Shown here: one piece after another, positions 1 to 6,679 of the stretch
Layout of the letters: every line of letters starts with the position of its first letter
Numbering within the stretch: the stretch's first letter is position 1
Assembly: GCA_020630035.1 (NCBI GenBank)
Contig: JAHDCB010000064.1
Coordinates: 1-8,508 of the forward strand
Direction: 5' to 3'
Length of the DNA stretch: 8,508 nucleotides
From: Gammaproteobacteria bacterium
GTDB lineage: Bacteria; Pseudomonadota; Gammaproteobacteria; Chromatiales; Chromatiaceae
Notes under the pieces: generated by a model
What the model was told of the DNA's origin: nothing
Databases searched by the model: none
The model's input: the letters and a program-made list of their open reading frames with translations, nothing else
Program-made: the position numbers and the translations under genes

Positions 1-12
1 GCAAGGAGACAA

Positions 13-1488
13 TTGAGAACAGATTATATGGCACGACATGAACTCCCAGAAGACAACAATATAGGTAGTGATTATATTGGATGGACAAGGGGTATCAGGG
101 TGCCTGATATTATAGATATGAATAATTTGAGAGCCTCGGATACGCAAAAATCTCAAGATTTTTATGAGTTCGGTCCGCCTGATGTAATAGAGGTTTTTTA
201 CTTCTTAAGTGAATATGTCATGGGAGATAATTGGCAGAGATTTATTGAACAAGGTAGCTACTATAAGGGCGAAGGCGCGGAGCAGAACTATTTGGATAGA
301 CAAGCGGGGCAGTATGCTGGTGATGTAACTGATTTATTGGAGAGACAATGGAAACTTGATTTTAAGTTTCTTAAGACTATGGAGGATATTCTCTTCTTTT
401 CAGATTATGCAGAATATTCAAGGAGTATGGTAGGCGATATATTAGCTGAGATTCGCGATAGAAATACTCCAGAAGGATATAATTATAGCCTTAAAGATAC
501 ATTGCTTGCTGCTAGCATTGTAAGTTTTATGAGATCAAATGCGATTATGGCAAATGGGTTAGCCCAAGGAAATAGGGATACAGCATCTCGGATGCAGTAT
601 GATACTATTCAGTATGCTCATGATTTTCGTAATTTAATATCTTCTTGGACTAATAGGCCTCTGGCTGCCGTCCCCGATGAAATGCTTAATCAATTAGCAC
701 CAGAACCATATACAGAATATAATGTTGATCCATCTGTATTTGATATCCAAGGTTATGATGTAGGCAGACTCAGTATATACGAGCTTTGTCAGGATCCATC
801 TTCCTCAGTGTTATGTATAAAAAATATTGAGGATGTGCAGGCCGGTACTCTGAACTCCCCGCTTTTAAGGAGAATGTTAGAGAGAGTCCGGCTGGATGCT
901 CCTGCAGAAAGCCATCATTTTTTATTCAATACTTGTGGGCATAACTTCAGAGAAAATTTAAATACTGAAGCAATCCAAGCAATTAATCAGAGATTCTCTT
1001 ATCTTGGTAATAATCCGCCGCGCGAAGAGTACCGCGGTATGTTACATACTTGCTATATTAAACCATGGGACCAAGACTTAATAACATTGACTAACGTAAA
1101 CCTGGCTCAGGAAGGTGATTTTTCACAACCACTAGATGTTGCATGGGAAATTGTACGAGAGATGGAAAATAATTTTTCTGGGCTGGAGATGCTACCTATA
1201 TCAGACTTAATAACTTTAAGGTCCGATATATATCAGGCTGAAATCGCAGATCGGATTTGGATTCAAAACAGGGATTTGCTCCCTGTTAACATATATCATT
1301 ATAATGATGCGAATCCAGGAGAGGATGATAAACGGCTTATAGGTAAATTTGCCTGGGATAATCCTGATTATAAACACACCTGCACTCCTCTTCAGGACGA
1401 TCCGCCTTGGCTTTGTCGTCGCCCGTGGGTACCTGCAAATCCAAATCCAGAACCGGAACTTTTACCAACCGGACCGGTTGGTCAATGA
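13..1488 (+). CDS. AT-rich orphan ORF, hypothetical protein (possibly 5'-truncated by the window edge)
   Basis: I do not recognise this 491-residue protein and assign no function. It is soluble-looking: no signal peptide, membrane segment, Walker motif or protease/nuclease signature is visible. It is rich in acidic and aromatic residues (many Tyr, Asp, Asn) and ends in a Pro-rich tail (NPNPEPELLPTGPVGQ). Six cysteines fall in the second half, at about residues 259, 268, 308, 347, 457 and 468; two pairs are closely spaced. The start is uncertain. A TTG at 13 follows an AAGGAGA (3-9) at a rather short spacing, the first ATG is at 28 without a well-placed Shine-Dalgarno, and the frame is open to base 1, so this may be the C-terminal part of a longer protein. 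Base composition (about 28-42% G+C in sampled lines) and frequent AGA/AGG arginine codons contrast with the 57%-like core genes. This suggests horizontal acquisition. A polymorphic-toxin tip or secreted effector is possible but unsupported by any motif. Confidence 0.7.
   Translation: MRTDYMARHELPEDNNIGSDYIGWTRGIRVPDIIDMNNLRASDTQKSQDFYEFGPPDVIEVFYFLSEYVMGDNWQRFIEQGSYYKGEGAEQNYLDRQAGQYAGDVTDLLERQWKLDFKFLKTMEDILFFSDYAEYSRSMVGDILAEIRDRNTPEGYNYSLKDTLLAASIVSFMRSNAIMANGLAQGNRDTASRMQYDTIQYAHDFRNLISSWTNRPLAAVPDEMLNQLAPEPYTEYNVDPSVFDIQGYDVGRLSIYELCQDPSSSVLCIKNIEDVQAGTLNSPLLRRMLERVRLDAPAESHHFLFNTCGHNFRENLNTEAIQAINQRFSYLGNNPPREEYRGMLHTCYIKPWDQDLITLTNVNLAQEGDFSQPLDVAWEIVREMENNFSGLEMLPISDLITLRSDIYQAEIADRIWIQNRDLLPVNIYHYNDANPGEDDKRLIGKFAWDNPDYKHTCTPLQDDPPWLCRRPWVPANPNPEPELLPTGPVGQ
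1464..1482. repeat. 19-bp near-perfect palindrome at the 3' end of the orphan ORF
   Basis: ACCAACCGG (1464-1472) is mirrored by CCGGTTGGT (1474-1482) around a single central A. It encodes the last residues of the protein and ends 3 bases before the TGA stop. No T-run follows, so it is not a standard intrinsic terminator. It could act as an mRNA 3' hairpin or a protein-binding site; the function is inference. Confidence 0.6.
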
Positions 1489-1713
1489 CATATCATGGAC
1501 TTGATCTTCTCAGTTTGTTAAAGCCGCCAGATTGATTTTAAGGCCTGCAAACATTTTTGTCAGTGGTTAAGCGTCAAGCTTAACAGGGTATTGAAATTTT
1601 TTTGATGTGCCACGATGCGGCGTTAAAAATGCTCATTTACTCTGCGTAAACTCTATTGTTTCGCCCATTTTCCCGGGTGTCGTACTCGCTGCAGCGAATT
1701 GCAATAATCTGTT

Positions 1714-1754
1714 AGGTTTGTGGGTGAGGTATTCCTACTTTGCCCACAAAACCT
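1714..1754. repeat. Hairpin with 11-bp stem and 18-nt loop
   Basis: AGGTTTGTGGG (1714-1724) pairs with CCCACAAAACCT (1743-1754), with one bulged A on the right arm. The loop contains one copy of an 11-nt direct repeat listed separately. There is no T-run on the plus side. The role is unknown; it could be an element end, a transcript structure or a regulatory site. Confidence 0.5.
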
Positions 1755-1774
1755 CAGTCAAGTGGTGAGGTATT
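1723..1774 (+). repeat. Pair of 11-nt direct repeats, GGTGAGGTATT
   Basis: The sequence GGTGAGGTATT occurs at 1723-1733 and again at 1764-1774, 41 bp apart start to start. The first copy overlaps the loop of the hairpin at 1714-1754. The spacing is about four helical turns, which would suit a dimeric or looped binding site. A chance or decayed-element origin is equally possible. Confidence 0.4.
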
Positions 1775-1841
1775 GCCTGTTCTGTCACTATCCGGAGCTC
1801 TGTATCTTTTCTGTTGCAAATGGTAGGTAATTTCCGGGAAT

Positions 1842-1884
1842 CAACAAAAAAGCCTGATGGCATTGCCATCAGGCTTTTTTGTTG
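1842..1884. terminator. Bidirectional rho-independent terminator
   Basis: A perfect inverted repeat with 20-bp arms (1842-1861 and 1865-1884) surrounds a 3-nt ATT loop. The G+C-rich core stem GCCTGATGGC / GCCATCAGGC (1852-1861 / 1865-1874) is flanked by A6 (1846-1851) and T6 (1875-1880), so it forms a hairpin plus U-tract on either strand. It lies 28 bp beyond the stop of the minus-strand permease gene and most plausibly ends the ybbA-ybbP transcript. It would also block any plus-strand transcription arriving from the orphan ORF. Confidence 0.93.
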
Positions 1885-1912
1885 TTGTATCGGGTGCCCT
1901 GGTGGTGACTGG

Positions 1913-4339
1913 TTACGAAGCAGACAGGTGGGTCAACGGTGGTTGGCGTAATATCGGGCGGCTGGCCTGCCAGCCGAGTAAGCTGACGCTAACTAGTCCA
2001 GTCGCCCCGCCCAGGAGCCATATTTCTGGTTTGAAGCCGATGGTCAGGGCAAAAAACTGGTATCCCAGCAGGTTGCCCAGGCTGTTGGCCAGTGCTGCTG
2101 CGAGCAGACCAGACAGGCCGCCAAGCAGTGCAAATTCGCTGAGGATATATCGGCGTAATTGCTGCCGGGTTGCCCCCAGGGTGCGTAACAAGGCGATGTC
2201 GCGTTGTCGCTGTGCCCGGCTGATGCGCAGGGCTGCCAGGCTGATCATCCCGGCTGCGGCCAGGGTGAACAGGAAGATACCCTCAATTGCCAGGCTGCCC
2301 CGGTAGATAATATCGCTGACTTTATCCAGGAGTGGTTGGATGTTGATGGCCGAAACTGTCGGGAACTGAGCAGCCAGTTGTCTCAGAAAGCCTGGGTTGT
2401 CTGCCGGAATATGCAGGCTGGTAATCATGGCATGGGGTATGTGTGTTTGTAGTGTGGCACTGGCCTGTATAAAGAAGTTGATGTTGAATGAGCCCCAGGT
2501 AACACGGCGGATATTAGCGATACGGGCATGGAGCATTTGTCCGGCAATGTCGAAAGTCAGCTGGTCGCCGACTTGCAGTTGTAGTGTGTTTGCCAGCTCC
2601 TGTTCGATCGACAGGGCTGGGGTGCCAGGTTGCCACCAGGTGCCGCTGATCAGTTGGTTGTCGGGTTGCAGTTGGTCGCTGAAGCCCAGGTTGTATTCGC
2701 GGCTGGCCAGTTGTCGGGCGCGTGGGGTCTGGTAGCTGGTGGGTTCGACGGGCTGGTCATTGATGGCGCTCAGGCGGGCGCGAGTGGTCGGATAGAGGCC
2801 GGTGTCGGTGATCTGGTGGGTGGCCAGTTGTTTCCGGATCGGGTTGGCCTGGTCTGGCTGAATATTGATCAGAAAATGGTTCGGAGCATCTGCCGGAATG
2901 CTGTCCTGCCAGGTGCGGAGGATATCTCCCCGGATCAGCGTCAGTAGCAGTAACAGGGTCAGGGCGATGCCATAGGCAACGATCTGTATCCGGGTGAGTC
3001 CCGGGTTGCGTTGTAATGCGGCGCGCCCTGCTAACAGACGGTTTGATCTGCTGGGTATGCTCAGGATGCACCAGGCTCCCCCCAGCAGGATGAGTGTCAT
3101 CAATCCCAGGCTGGCGATGATGCTCAGTGTGAGTATCAGGTCATTTGCCTGCCAGTATAGTAGCCCGCAGAATACCAGGGCAGCACTGGCCCAGGCGGTG
3201 TGTTGTGTCAGGTTGGCGGGTTGCTGGTCCTGGCGTAATATCTGGTGTGGTGTCATATGCTGTACTGACCACAGGGTGGGCAGGGCAAAGCCACTTAGCA
3301 GGAGTGTTGCCTGAATCATGGCTTGTGGTATAGGCTGCCAGCCTGCTGCTGGCAAGGTCTGGTCAAACCAGTCGGCCAGCCAGAGGGTCAGTCCGGCTTG
3401 TAGCAGGTACCCGAGTATCAGGCCGAGGCCGGTACCGCTCAGGCTAATCCGGATCAATGGCTTGCTGTGATATACAAACACCTGACGTCTGGTCATTCCC
3501 AGGGTGCGCAGTATTGCAGTTTGTGCCAGTAGGCTATCGACATAATGTCGCGTTGCCAGCAGAATACCGATCCCGGCCAGCAGACTGGCACAGAGTGCCG
3601 CTAAGCTCAGAAAGCGTTGCGTGCGCTGGATGGTCTGTTGCAGTTCCGGGCTGCTGTTGTCCAGGGTGAGTAGTTCGCTGGTTGGTGACAGTTGTGGGGC
3701 TAGCCAGGTGCGGAATTTGTTGATCGCTGTGGGTGTGCCAGCCAGTAGTAGCCGATAGCGGGCGCGGCTGGCGGGACCGAGTAGTCCACTGGCCTCAGCA
3801 TCTTGTCGATGTATCAGTAAGCGCGGTGCCAGTTGAAACAGGTTCAGGCTGGCGTCTGGCACCTGGATCAGTTCGCCATGTAGTTTCAGTGATCGGGCAC
3901 CGAGCGGTATTTTGATCGCTTGCTGTGGTGTGGTACCCAGGGCGTGCAGTAGTGCTGGGTCGGCAATGGCCTGCCCAGGGTTTGGCGGCTGCTGTATATT
4001 CACCCCCGGTTGGTGCTGGGTTTGCAGTTTTCCGCGTAATGGATAATTGCTATCCACGGCCTTGATTTGTACCAGGTGTGGTTTGCCCTGGGCAAAGATC
4101 ACGGATGGAAAGTTGATCTGCTGGCTGTGTTGCAGGCCGTGTCTGGCCGCTTGCGCGATCCAGGCTGCCGGAACAGGCTGATTTTGTCGGATGACCAGAT
4201 CGGCTGCCAGGGCTGCGGCGCCTTCGCGGTACAATGCCTGTTCAATCCGGTCAGTAAAAAAAGTAACTGTGCTGTGGGCGGTGACAGCGATCATCAGTGC
4301 CCAGAACAGGAGTCTCAGCCCGGGTTGTCTGGTGGTCAT
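1913..4339 (-). CDS. ybbP: YbbP-type FtsX-domain ABC transporter permease
   Basis: An inner-membrane permease of 808 residues, close to the length I recall for E. coli YbbP (about 804). It has an N-terminal helix (about 10-28), a periplasmic domain (about 30-240), then membrane segments near 245-263, 293-320, 338-358, 381-396, 400-426 and 452-470. A second periplasmic domain (about 475-680) is followed by three last helices near 682-705, 733-762 and 771-790. The duplicated FtsX coupling motifs are clear: ILRTLGMTRRQVF (about 276-288) and ALLRTLGATRQQL (about 716-728). The ATG overlaps the ybbA stop (ATGA, 4336-4339), so translation is probably coupled. The family works with YbbA and neighbours tesA in many gammaproteobacteria. 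The substrate is not established; an envelope lipid or lipoprotein role is inferred. The N-terminus looks short: only about 10 residues precede the first helix. Confidence 0.93.
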   Translation of the reverse strand: MTTRQPGLRLLFWALMIAVTAHSTVTFFTDRIEQALYREGAAALAADLVIRQNQPVPAAWIAQAARHGLQHSQQINFPSVIFAQGKPHLVQIKAVDSNYPLRGKLQTQHQPGVNIQQPPNPGQAIADPALLHALGTTPQQAIKIPLGARSLKLHGELIQVPDASLNLFQLAPRLLIHRQDAEASGLLGPASRARYRLLLAGTPTAINKFRTWLAPQLSPTSELLTLDNSSPELQQTIQRTQRFLSLAALCASLLAGIGILLATRHYVDSLLAQTAILRTLGMTRRQVFVYHSKPLIRISLSGTGLGLILGYLLQAGLTLWLADWFDQTLPAAGWQPIPQAMIQATLLLSGFALPTLWSVQHMTPHQILRQDQQPANLTQHTAWASAALVFCGLLYWQANDLILTLSIIASLGLMTLILLGGAWCILSIPSRSNRLLAGRAALQRNPGLTRIQIVAYGIALTLLLLLTLIRGDILRTWQDSIPADAPNHFLINIQPDQANPIRKQLATHQITDTGLYPTTRARLSAINDQPVEPTSYQTPRARQLASREYNLGFSDQLQPDNQLISGTWWQPGTPALSIEQELANTLQLQVGDQLTFDIAGQMLHARIANIRRVTWGSFNINFFIQASATLQTHIPHAMITSLHIPADNPGFLRQLAAQFPTVSAINIQPLLDKVSDIIYRGSLAIEGIFLFTLAAAGMISLAALRISRAQRQRDIALLRTLGATRQQLRRYILSEFALLGGLSGLLAAALANSLGNLLGYQFFALTIGFKPEIWLLGGATGLVSVSLLGWQASRPILRQPPLTHLSAS

Positions 4340-5019
4340 ATCAGTTGCCCGTTGTGTAGCCGTAAGGTGCGGTCGCAGCGTTGTGCCAGGCGTTCGTCAT
4401 GCGTGACCAGGATGAGTGTCGTCTGGTGCTGATCCCGCAGGCTGAACAGCAGGTCTTCAATCTGGCGGCTGGTGTTGTTATCCAGGTTACCGGTGGGTTC
4501 GTCGGCAAACAGGAGTCTGGGTGGACCGGCAAATGCTCGTGCCAGGGCAACACGTTGTTGTTCGCCGCCGGATAGTTGGGTTGGCAGGTGATGTTCGCGT
4601 TGTGCCAGGCCGACGGATTGCAATAATGTTCTGGCCTGTTGTAACTGGTTTGGGGCATTGCTCAGTTGTAATGGCAGGCGTACGTTATCCAGCGCGTTCA
4701 GGTTTGGCATCAGTTGGAATGATTGGAATACGAAGCCGACCTGGCCGGCTCGTAGTCGGGCGCGCGCATCTTCGTCCAGTGTGTTCAGTGCCTGGTTGAA
4801 GATGTGGATTTCGCCGCGACTGACGGTATCCAGCCCGGCGAGCAGTCCCAGCAGGGTGGATTTGCCGGAACCGGAGGTACCCAGGATCGCAACTGCTTCG
4901 CCGGTGCGGATGGTCAGGTTTATATCGGTGAGTAAGGTGAGTTCATTCCCGCTGGATGTCGGGAGTGTTTTGGTAACCTGAGAGGCGGAAAGTATGGGTT
5001 GGTTGGTCAGATTTTGCAT
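4336..5019 (-). CDS. ybbA: YbbA-type (LolD-like) ABC transporter ATPase
   Basis: A cytosolic ATP-binding subunit of 227 residues that should energise the YbbP permease encoded directly downstream. All nucleotide-binding motifs are intact: Walker A GTSGSGKST (47-55), Q-loop FQSFQLMP with Gln99, signature LSGGEQQR (149-156), Walker B LLFADEPT (169-176), D-loop GNLD (177-180) and switch His207 (VTHDE). The sequence follows E. coli YbbA closely from memory (DEDARARLRAGQVGFVFQSF, FADEPTGNLD, LRLHNGQL). The ATG at 5019 places Walker A at the usual distance from the N-terminus. No strong Shine-Dalgarno precedes it, and the first 26 bp overlap the tesA signal-peptide region on the other strand. The stop overlaps the ybbP start by 4 bp. 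LolD is the main alternative name, but the permease partner and the tesA neighbour favour YbbA. Confidence 0.95.
   Translation of the reverse strand: MQNLTNQPILSASQVTKTLPTSSGNELTLLTDINLTIRTGEAVAILGTSGSGKSTLLGLLAGLDTVSRGEIHIFNQALNTLDEDARARLRAGQVGFVFQSFQLMPNLNALDNVRLPLQLSNAPNQLQQARTLLQSVGLAQREHHLPTQLSGGEQQRVALARAFAGPPRLLFADEPTGNLDNNTSRQIEDLLFSLRDQHQTTLILVTHDERLAQRCDRTLRLHNGQLI
4982..4985 (+). promoter_or_regulatory. Ribosome binding site for tesA
   Basis: GAGG lies 8 bases upstream of the ATG at 4994. It supports the long, signal-peptide-bearing start over the in-frame ATG at 5057, whose nearest GGAG (5040-5043) is 13 bases away. The site lies inside the ybbA coding sequence. Confidence 0.6.
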
Positions 5020-5617
5020 CGGTTGGGTTGGTTTGTGCTGGAGTGTGGGTTATGCGATGAATCAGAATATTCTGGTATTTGGTGATAGCCTGAGTGCAGC
5101 ATATGGTATGCCGCGTGAGGCTGGTTGGGTGGCTCTGTTACAACAGCGGTTGCAGACGACCGCACCCGGGTATCGGGTGCTGAATCTGAGTTTGTCTGGT
5201 GAGACCACTCAGGGTGGTTGGTATCGTTTCCCGCAGGCGATACAGCGTTATCAGCCTCGGCTAGTGGTGCTGGAGCTGGGGGCGAATGATGGCTTACGTG
5301 GCTTTGATCTGACGCAGACCACAACTAATCTGCGGCAGATGATTCGTGCCGCACAACAGGCGGGTGCCCAGGTGTTGTTGCTCGGGGTGCGGCTGCCGGT
5401 CAATTATGGCCCGGTATATCGGGCGAAGTTCCACCAGGTGTATGCTGATCTGGCGCAGCAGGAGTCGGTCTCCCTGGTGCCGTTGTTGTTGTCGGGGGTT
5501 GCTGAGTCGCGTGAGCTGATGTTGCCGGATGGTATTCATCCGAATGCAGCGGCGCAACCGCGTATCTTGCAGAATGTGTGGGCTGAACTGGCGCCATTAC
5601 TGGCACCAACTGGATAA
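4994..5617 (+). CDS. tesA: TesA: periplasmic SGNH esterase / thioesterase I / lysophospholipase L1
   Basis: A GDSL/SGNH hydrolase of 207 residues, about the length of E. coli TesA. The family cleaves acyl-CoA thioesters and other esters, including lysophospholipids, in the periplasm. The conserved blocks are present: GDSLS with nucleophile Ser32, oxyanion Gly in SLSGET (about 66-71), GANDG with Asn98, and DGIHPN with catalytic Asp179 and His182. The N-terminal 21 residues form a plausible signal peptide (one Arg, then a Trp/Val/Leu/Cys-rich core, ending VGYA before MNQ). The LVFGDSLSAAYGM core begins right after it. The ATG at 4994 is chosen because it includes this leader and has GAGG at 8 bases. 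Starting at ATG 5057 would give a leaderless cytosolic form. The gene is divergent from ybbA, overlapping it head-to-head by 26 bp. It is followed after 18 bp by purM, so it may share that transcript. Confidence 0.95.
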   Translation: MGWLVRFCIGWVGLCWSVGYAMNQNILVFGDSLSAAYGMPREAGWVALLQQRLQTTAPGYRVLNLSLSGETTQGGWYRFPQAIQRYQPRLVVLELGANDGLRGFDLTQTTTNLRQMIRAAQQAGAQVLLLGVRLPVNYGPVYRAKFHQVYADLAQQESVSLVPLLLSGVAESRELMLPDGIHPNAAAQPRILQNVWAELAPLLAPTG

Positions 5618-5635
5618 CGGTGTAAAAGGTGGGTT

Positions 5636-6679
5636 ATGACTGATCAGACGAATGCAGCATTGAGTTATGCCGGTGCTGGTGTGGATATTGATGCCGGGCA
5701 TGCGTTGGTGGACCGGATCAGGCCCTGGGTGCAGCAGACCAGGCGGCCCGGTGTTTGTGGCGGGTTAGGTGGCTTTGGTGGGTTGTTTGCGTTGCCGGCC
5801 GGTTATCAGCAACCGGTGCTGGTTTCCGGCACGGATGGTGTCGGTACTAAGTTGAAGCTGGCGCTGCAATGTCAGCAGCATGCGACGATTGGTATTGATC
5901 TGGTCGCGATGTGTGTCAATGATATTGTGGTATCTGGTGCCGAGCCGTTGTTTTTTCTGGATTATTACGCCACCGGCAAGTTGAGTGTGCCGGTGGCAGC
6001 AGCTGTGATCCAGGGTATTGCGACCGGTTGTGTGCAGGCTGGTTGTGCGTTGATTGGAGGCGAAACGGCAGAAATGCCGGGAATGTATCAGGCGGAAGAG
6101 TATGATCTGGCCGGGTTTGCCGTGGGCATTGTTGAGCAGGCTGACATTGTGCAGCCGTCTCGTATTCAGTCCGGGGATGTCTTGTTGGGTCTGGCGTCGT
6201 CAGGTCCGCACGCGAATGGCTATTCGCTGATTCGCCAGGTGCTGGCGGTCAGTCAGGCTGATCTGCAACAGGTTGTCGGTGATCAACCACTGGGTGAGGC
6301 GCTGCTGACGCCCACGCGGATTTATGTCAAGTCGTTACTGGCCTTGCTGGCGCAGGTCGAGGTGCATGGCCTGGCGCATATCACTGGCGGTGGTCTGACG
6401 GATAATGTGCCGCGTATGTTGCCGGATCATTATGCGGCCCGGATTGAGACCGCCGCCTGGCACTGGCCGCAGTTGTTTGGCTGGTTGCAGCAGGCCGGTG
6501 GGATTACCATTCCTGAGATGTTGCGCACCTTTAATTGTGGTATCGGTATGGTGGTCGCGGTGCCACCGGAGCAGGCCGCACCAGCGATTGAGTTGCTGTC
6601 TGCTGCGGGTGAATCTGTGTGTCGTCTGGGCCAGGTGATGTCTGCTGAGGTGTCTCAGCCACATGTGGTGTATGTCTGA
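5636..6679 (+). CDS. purM: PurM: phosphoribosylformylglycinamidine cyclo-ligase (AIR synthetase)
   Basis: This cytosolic enzyme performs the ATP-dependent ring closure of formylglycinamidine ribonucleotide to aminoimidazole ribonucleotide, the fifth step of purine synthesis. The 347 residues match the usual length (about 345). Diagnostic motifs run in order: SYAGAGVDIDAG (10-21), GLGGFGGLF (43-51), SGTDGVGTKLKLA (64-76), GIDLVAMCVNDIVVSGAEPL (86-105), GGETAEMPGMY (141-151), ASSGPHANGYSL (187-198), HITGGGLTDNVPR (248-260) and FNCGIGMVV (299-307). No key motif is missing. A purine-rich AAGGTGGG (5626-5633) lies just ahead of the ATG. The stop codon overlaps the purN start by one base (TGATG at 6677-6681), the tight pairing expected of a purMN operon. 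No PurR operator was identified upstream, where the gap to tesA is only 18 bp. Confidence 0.97.
   Translation: MTDQTNAALSYAGAGVDIDAGHALVDRIRPWVQQTRRPGVCGGLGGFGGLFALPAGYQQPVLVSGTDGVGTKLKLALQCQQHATIGIDLVAMCVNDIVVSGAEPLFFLDYYATGKLSVPVAAAVIQGIATGCVQAGCALIGGETAEMPGMYQAEEYDLAGFAVGIVEQADIVQPSRIQSGDVLLGLASSGPHANGYSLIRQVLAVSQADLQQVVGDQPLGEALLTPTRIYVKSLLALLAQVEVHGLAHITGGGLTDNVPRMLPDHYAARIETAAWHWPQLFGWLQQAGGITIPEMLRTFNCGIGMVVAVPPEQAAPAIELLSAAGESVCRLGQVMSAEVSQPHVVYV

Larger units (their letters stand above)
1489..1841. other. Non-coding spacer of about 350 bp, possibly a degenerate mobile-element tail
   Basis: No credible gene is seen on either strand. Stops are frequent, and the longest readable scraps are a 14-codon ATG frame at 1605-1649 and short minus-strand frames. 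A small stem-loop, GTTAAGC (1566-1572) with GCTTAAC (1578-1584), lies ahead of a T-run at 1597-1603, but about 12 bases too far away for a good terminator. The stretch from about 1500 to 1710 gives the impression of a dispersed sequence of the kind found next to insertion sequences. That rests on memory of similar sequence and was not verified. The region separates the AT-rich orphan ORF from the core genes. Confidence 0.5.

Noticed and set aside
1566..1603. Stem-loop followed by a T-run as a terminator for the orphan ORF
   Set aside because: The stem is only 7 bp and A+T-containing, and the T-run begins about 12 bases after the stem rather than directly at it.
1605..1649. Fourteen-codon ATG frame in the spacer
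   Set aside because: Too short, with no ribosome binding site. More likely remnant or repeat sequence than a gene.
1857..2306. Plus-strand open frame of 149 codons
   Set aside because: It begins inside the terminator stem and runs antisense to ybbP; its Arg/Ala/Pro-rich translation is a typical shadow of a GC-rich gene.
2757..3071. Minus-strand frame of 104 codons inside ybbP
   Set aside because: It lies entirely within the in-frame, motif-complete permease in another frame; low-complexity Pro/His/Arg composition.
4994..5060. TesA as a lipoprotein, because of Cys residues in its leader
   Set aside because: The residues before Cys8 and Cys15 do not fit a lipobox: position -1 is Phe or Leu, where Gly/Ala/Ser is required.
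6335..6664. Minus-strand frame of 109 codons antisense to purM
   Set aside because: It is antisense to conserved PurM motifs (GGGLTDN, FNCGIGM) and has no ribosome site or recognisable protein features.
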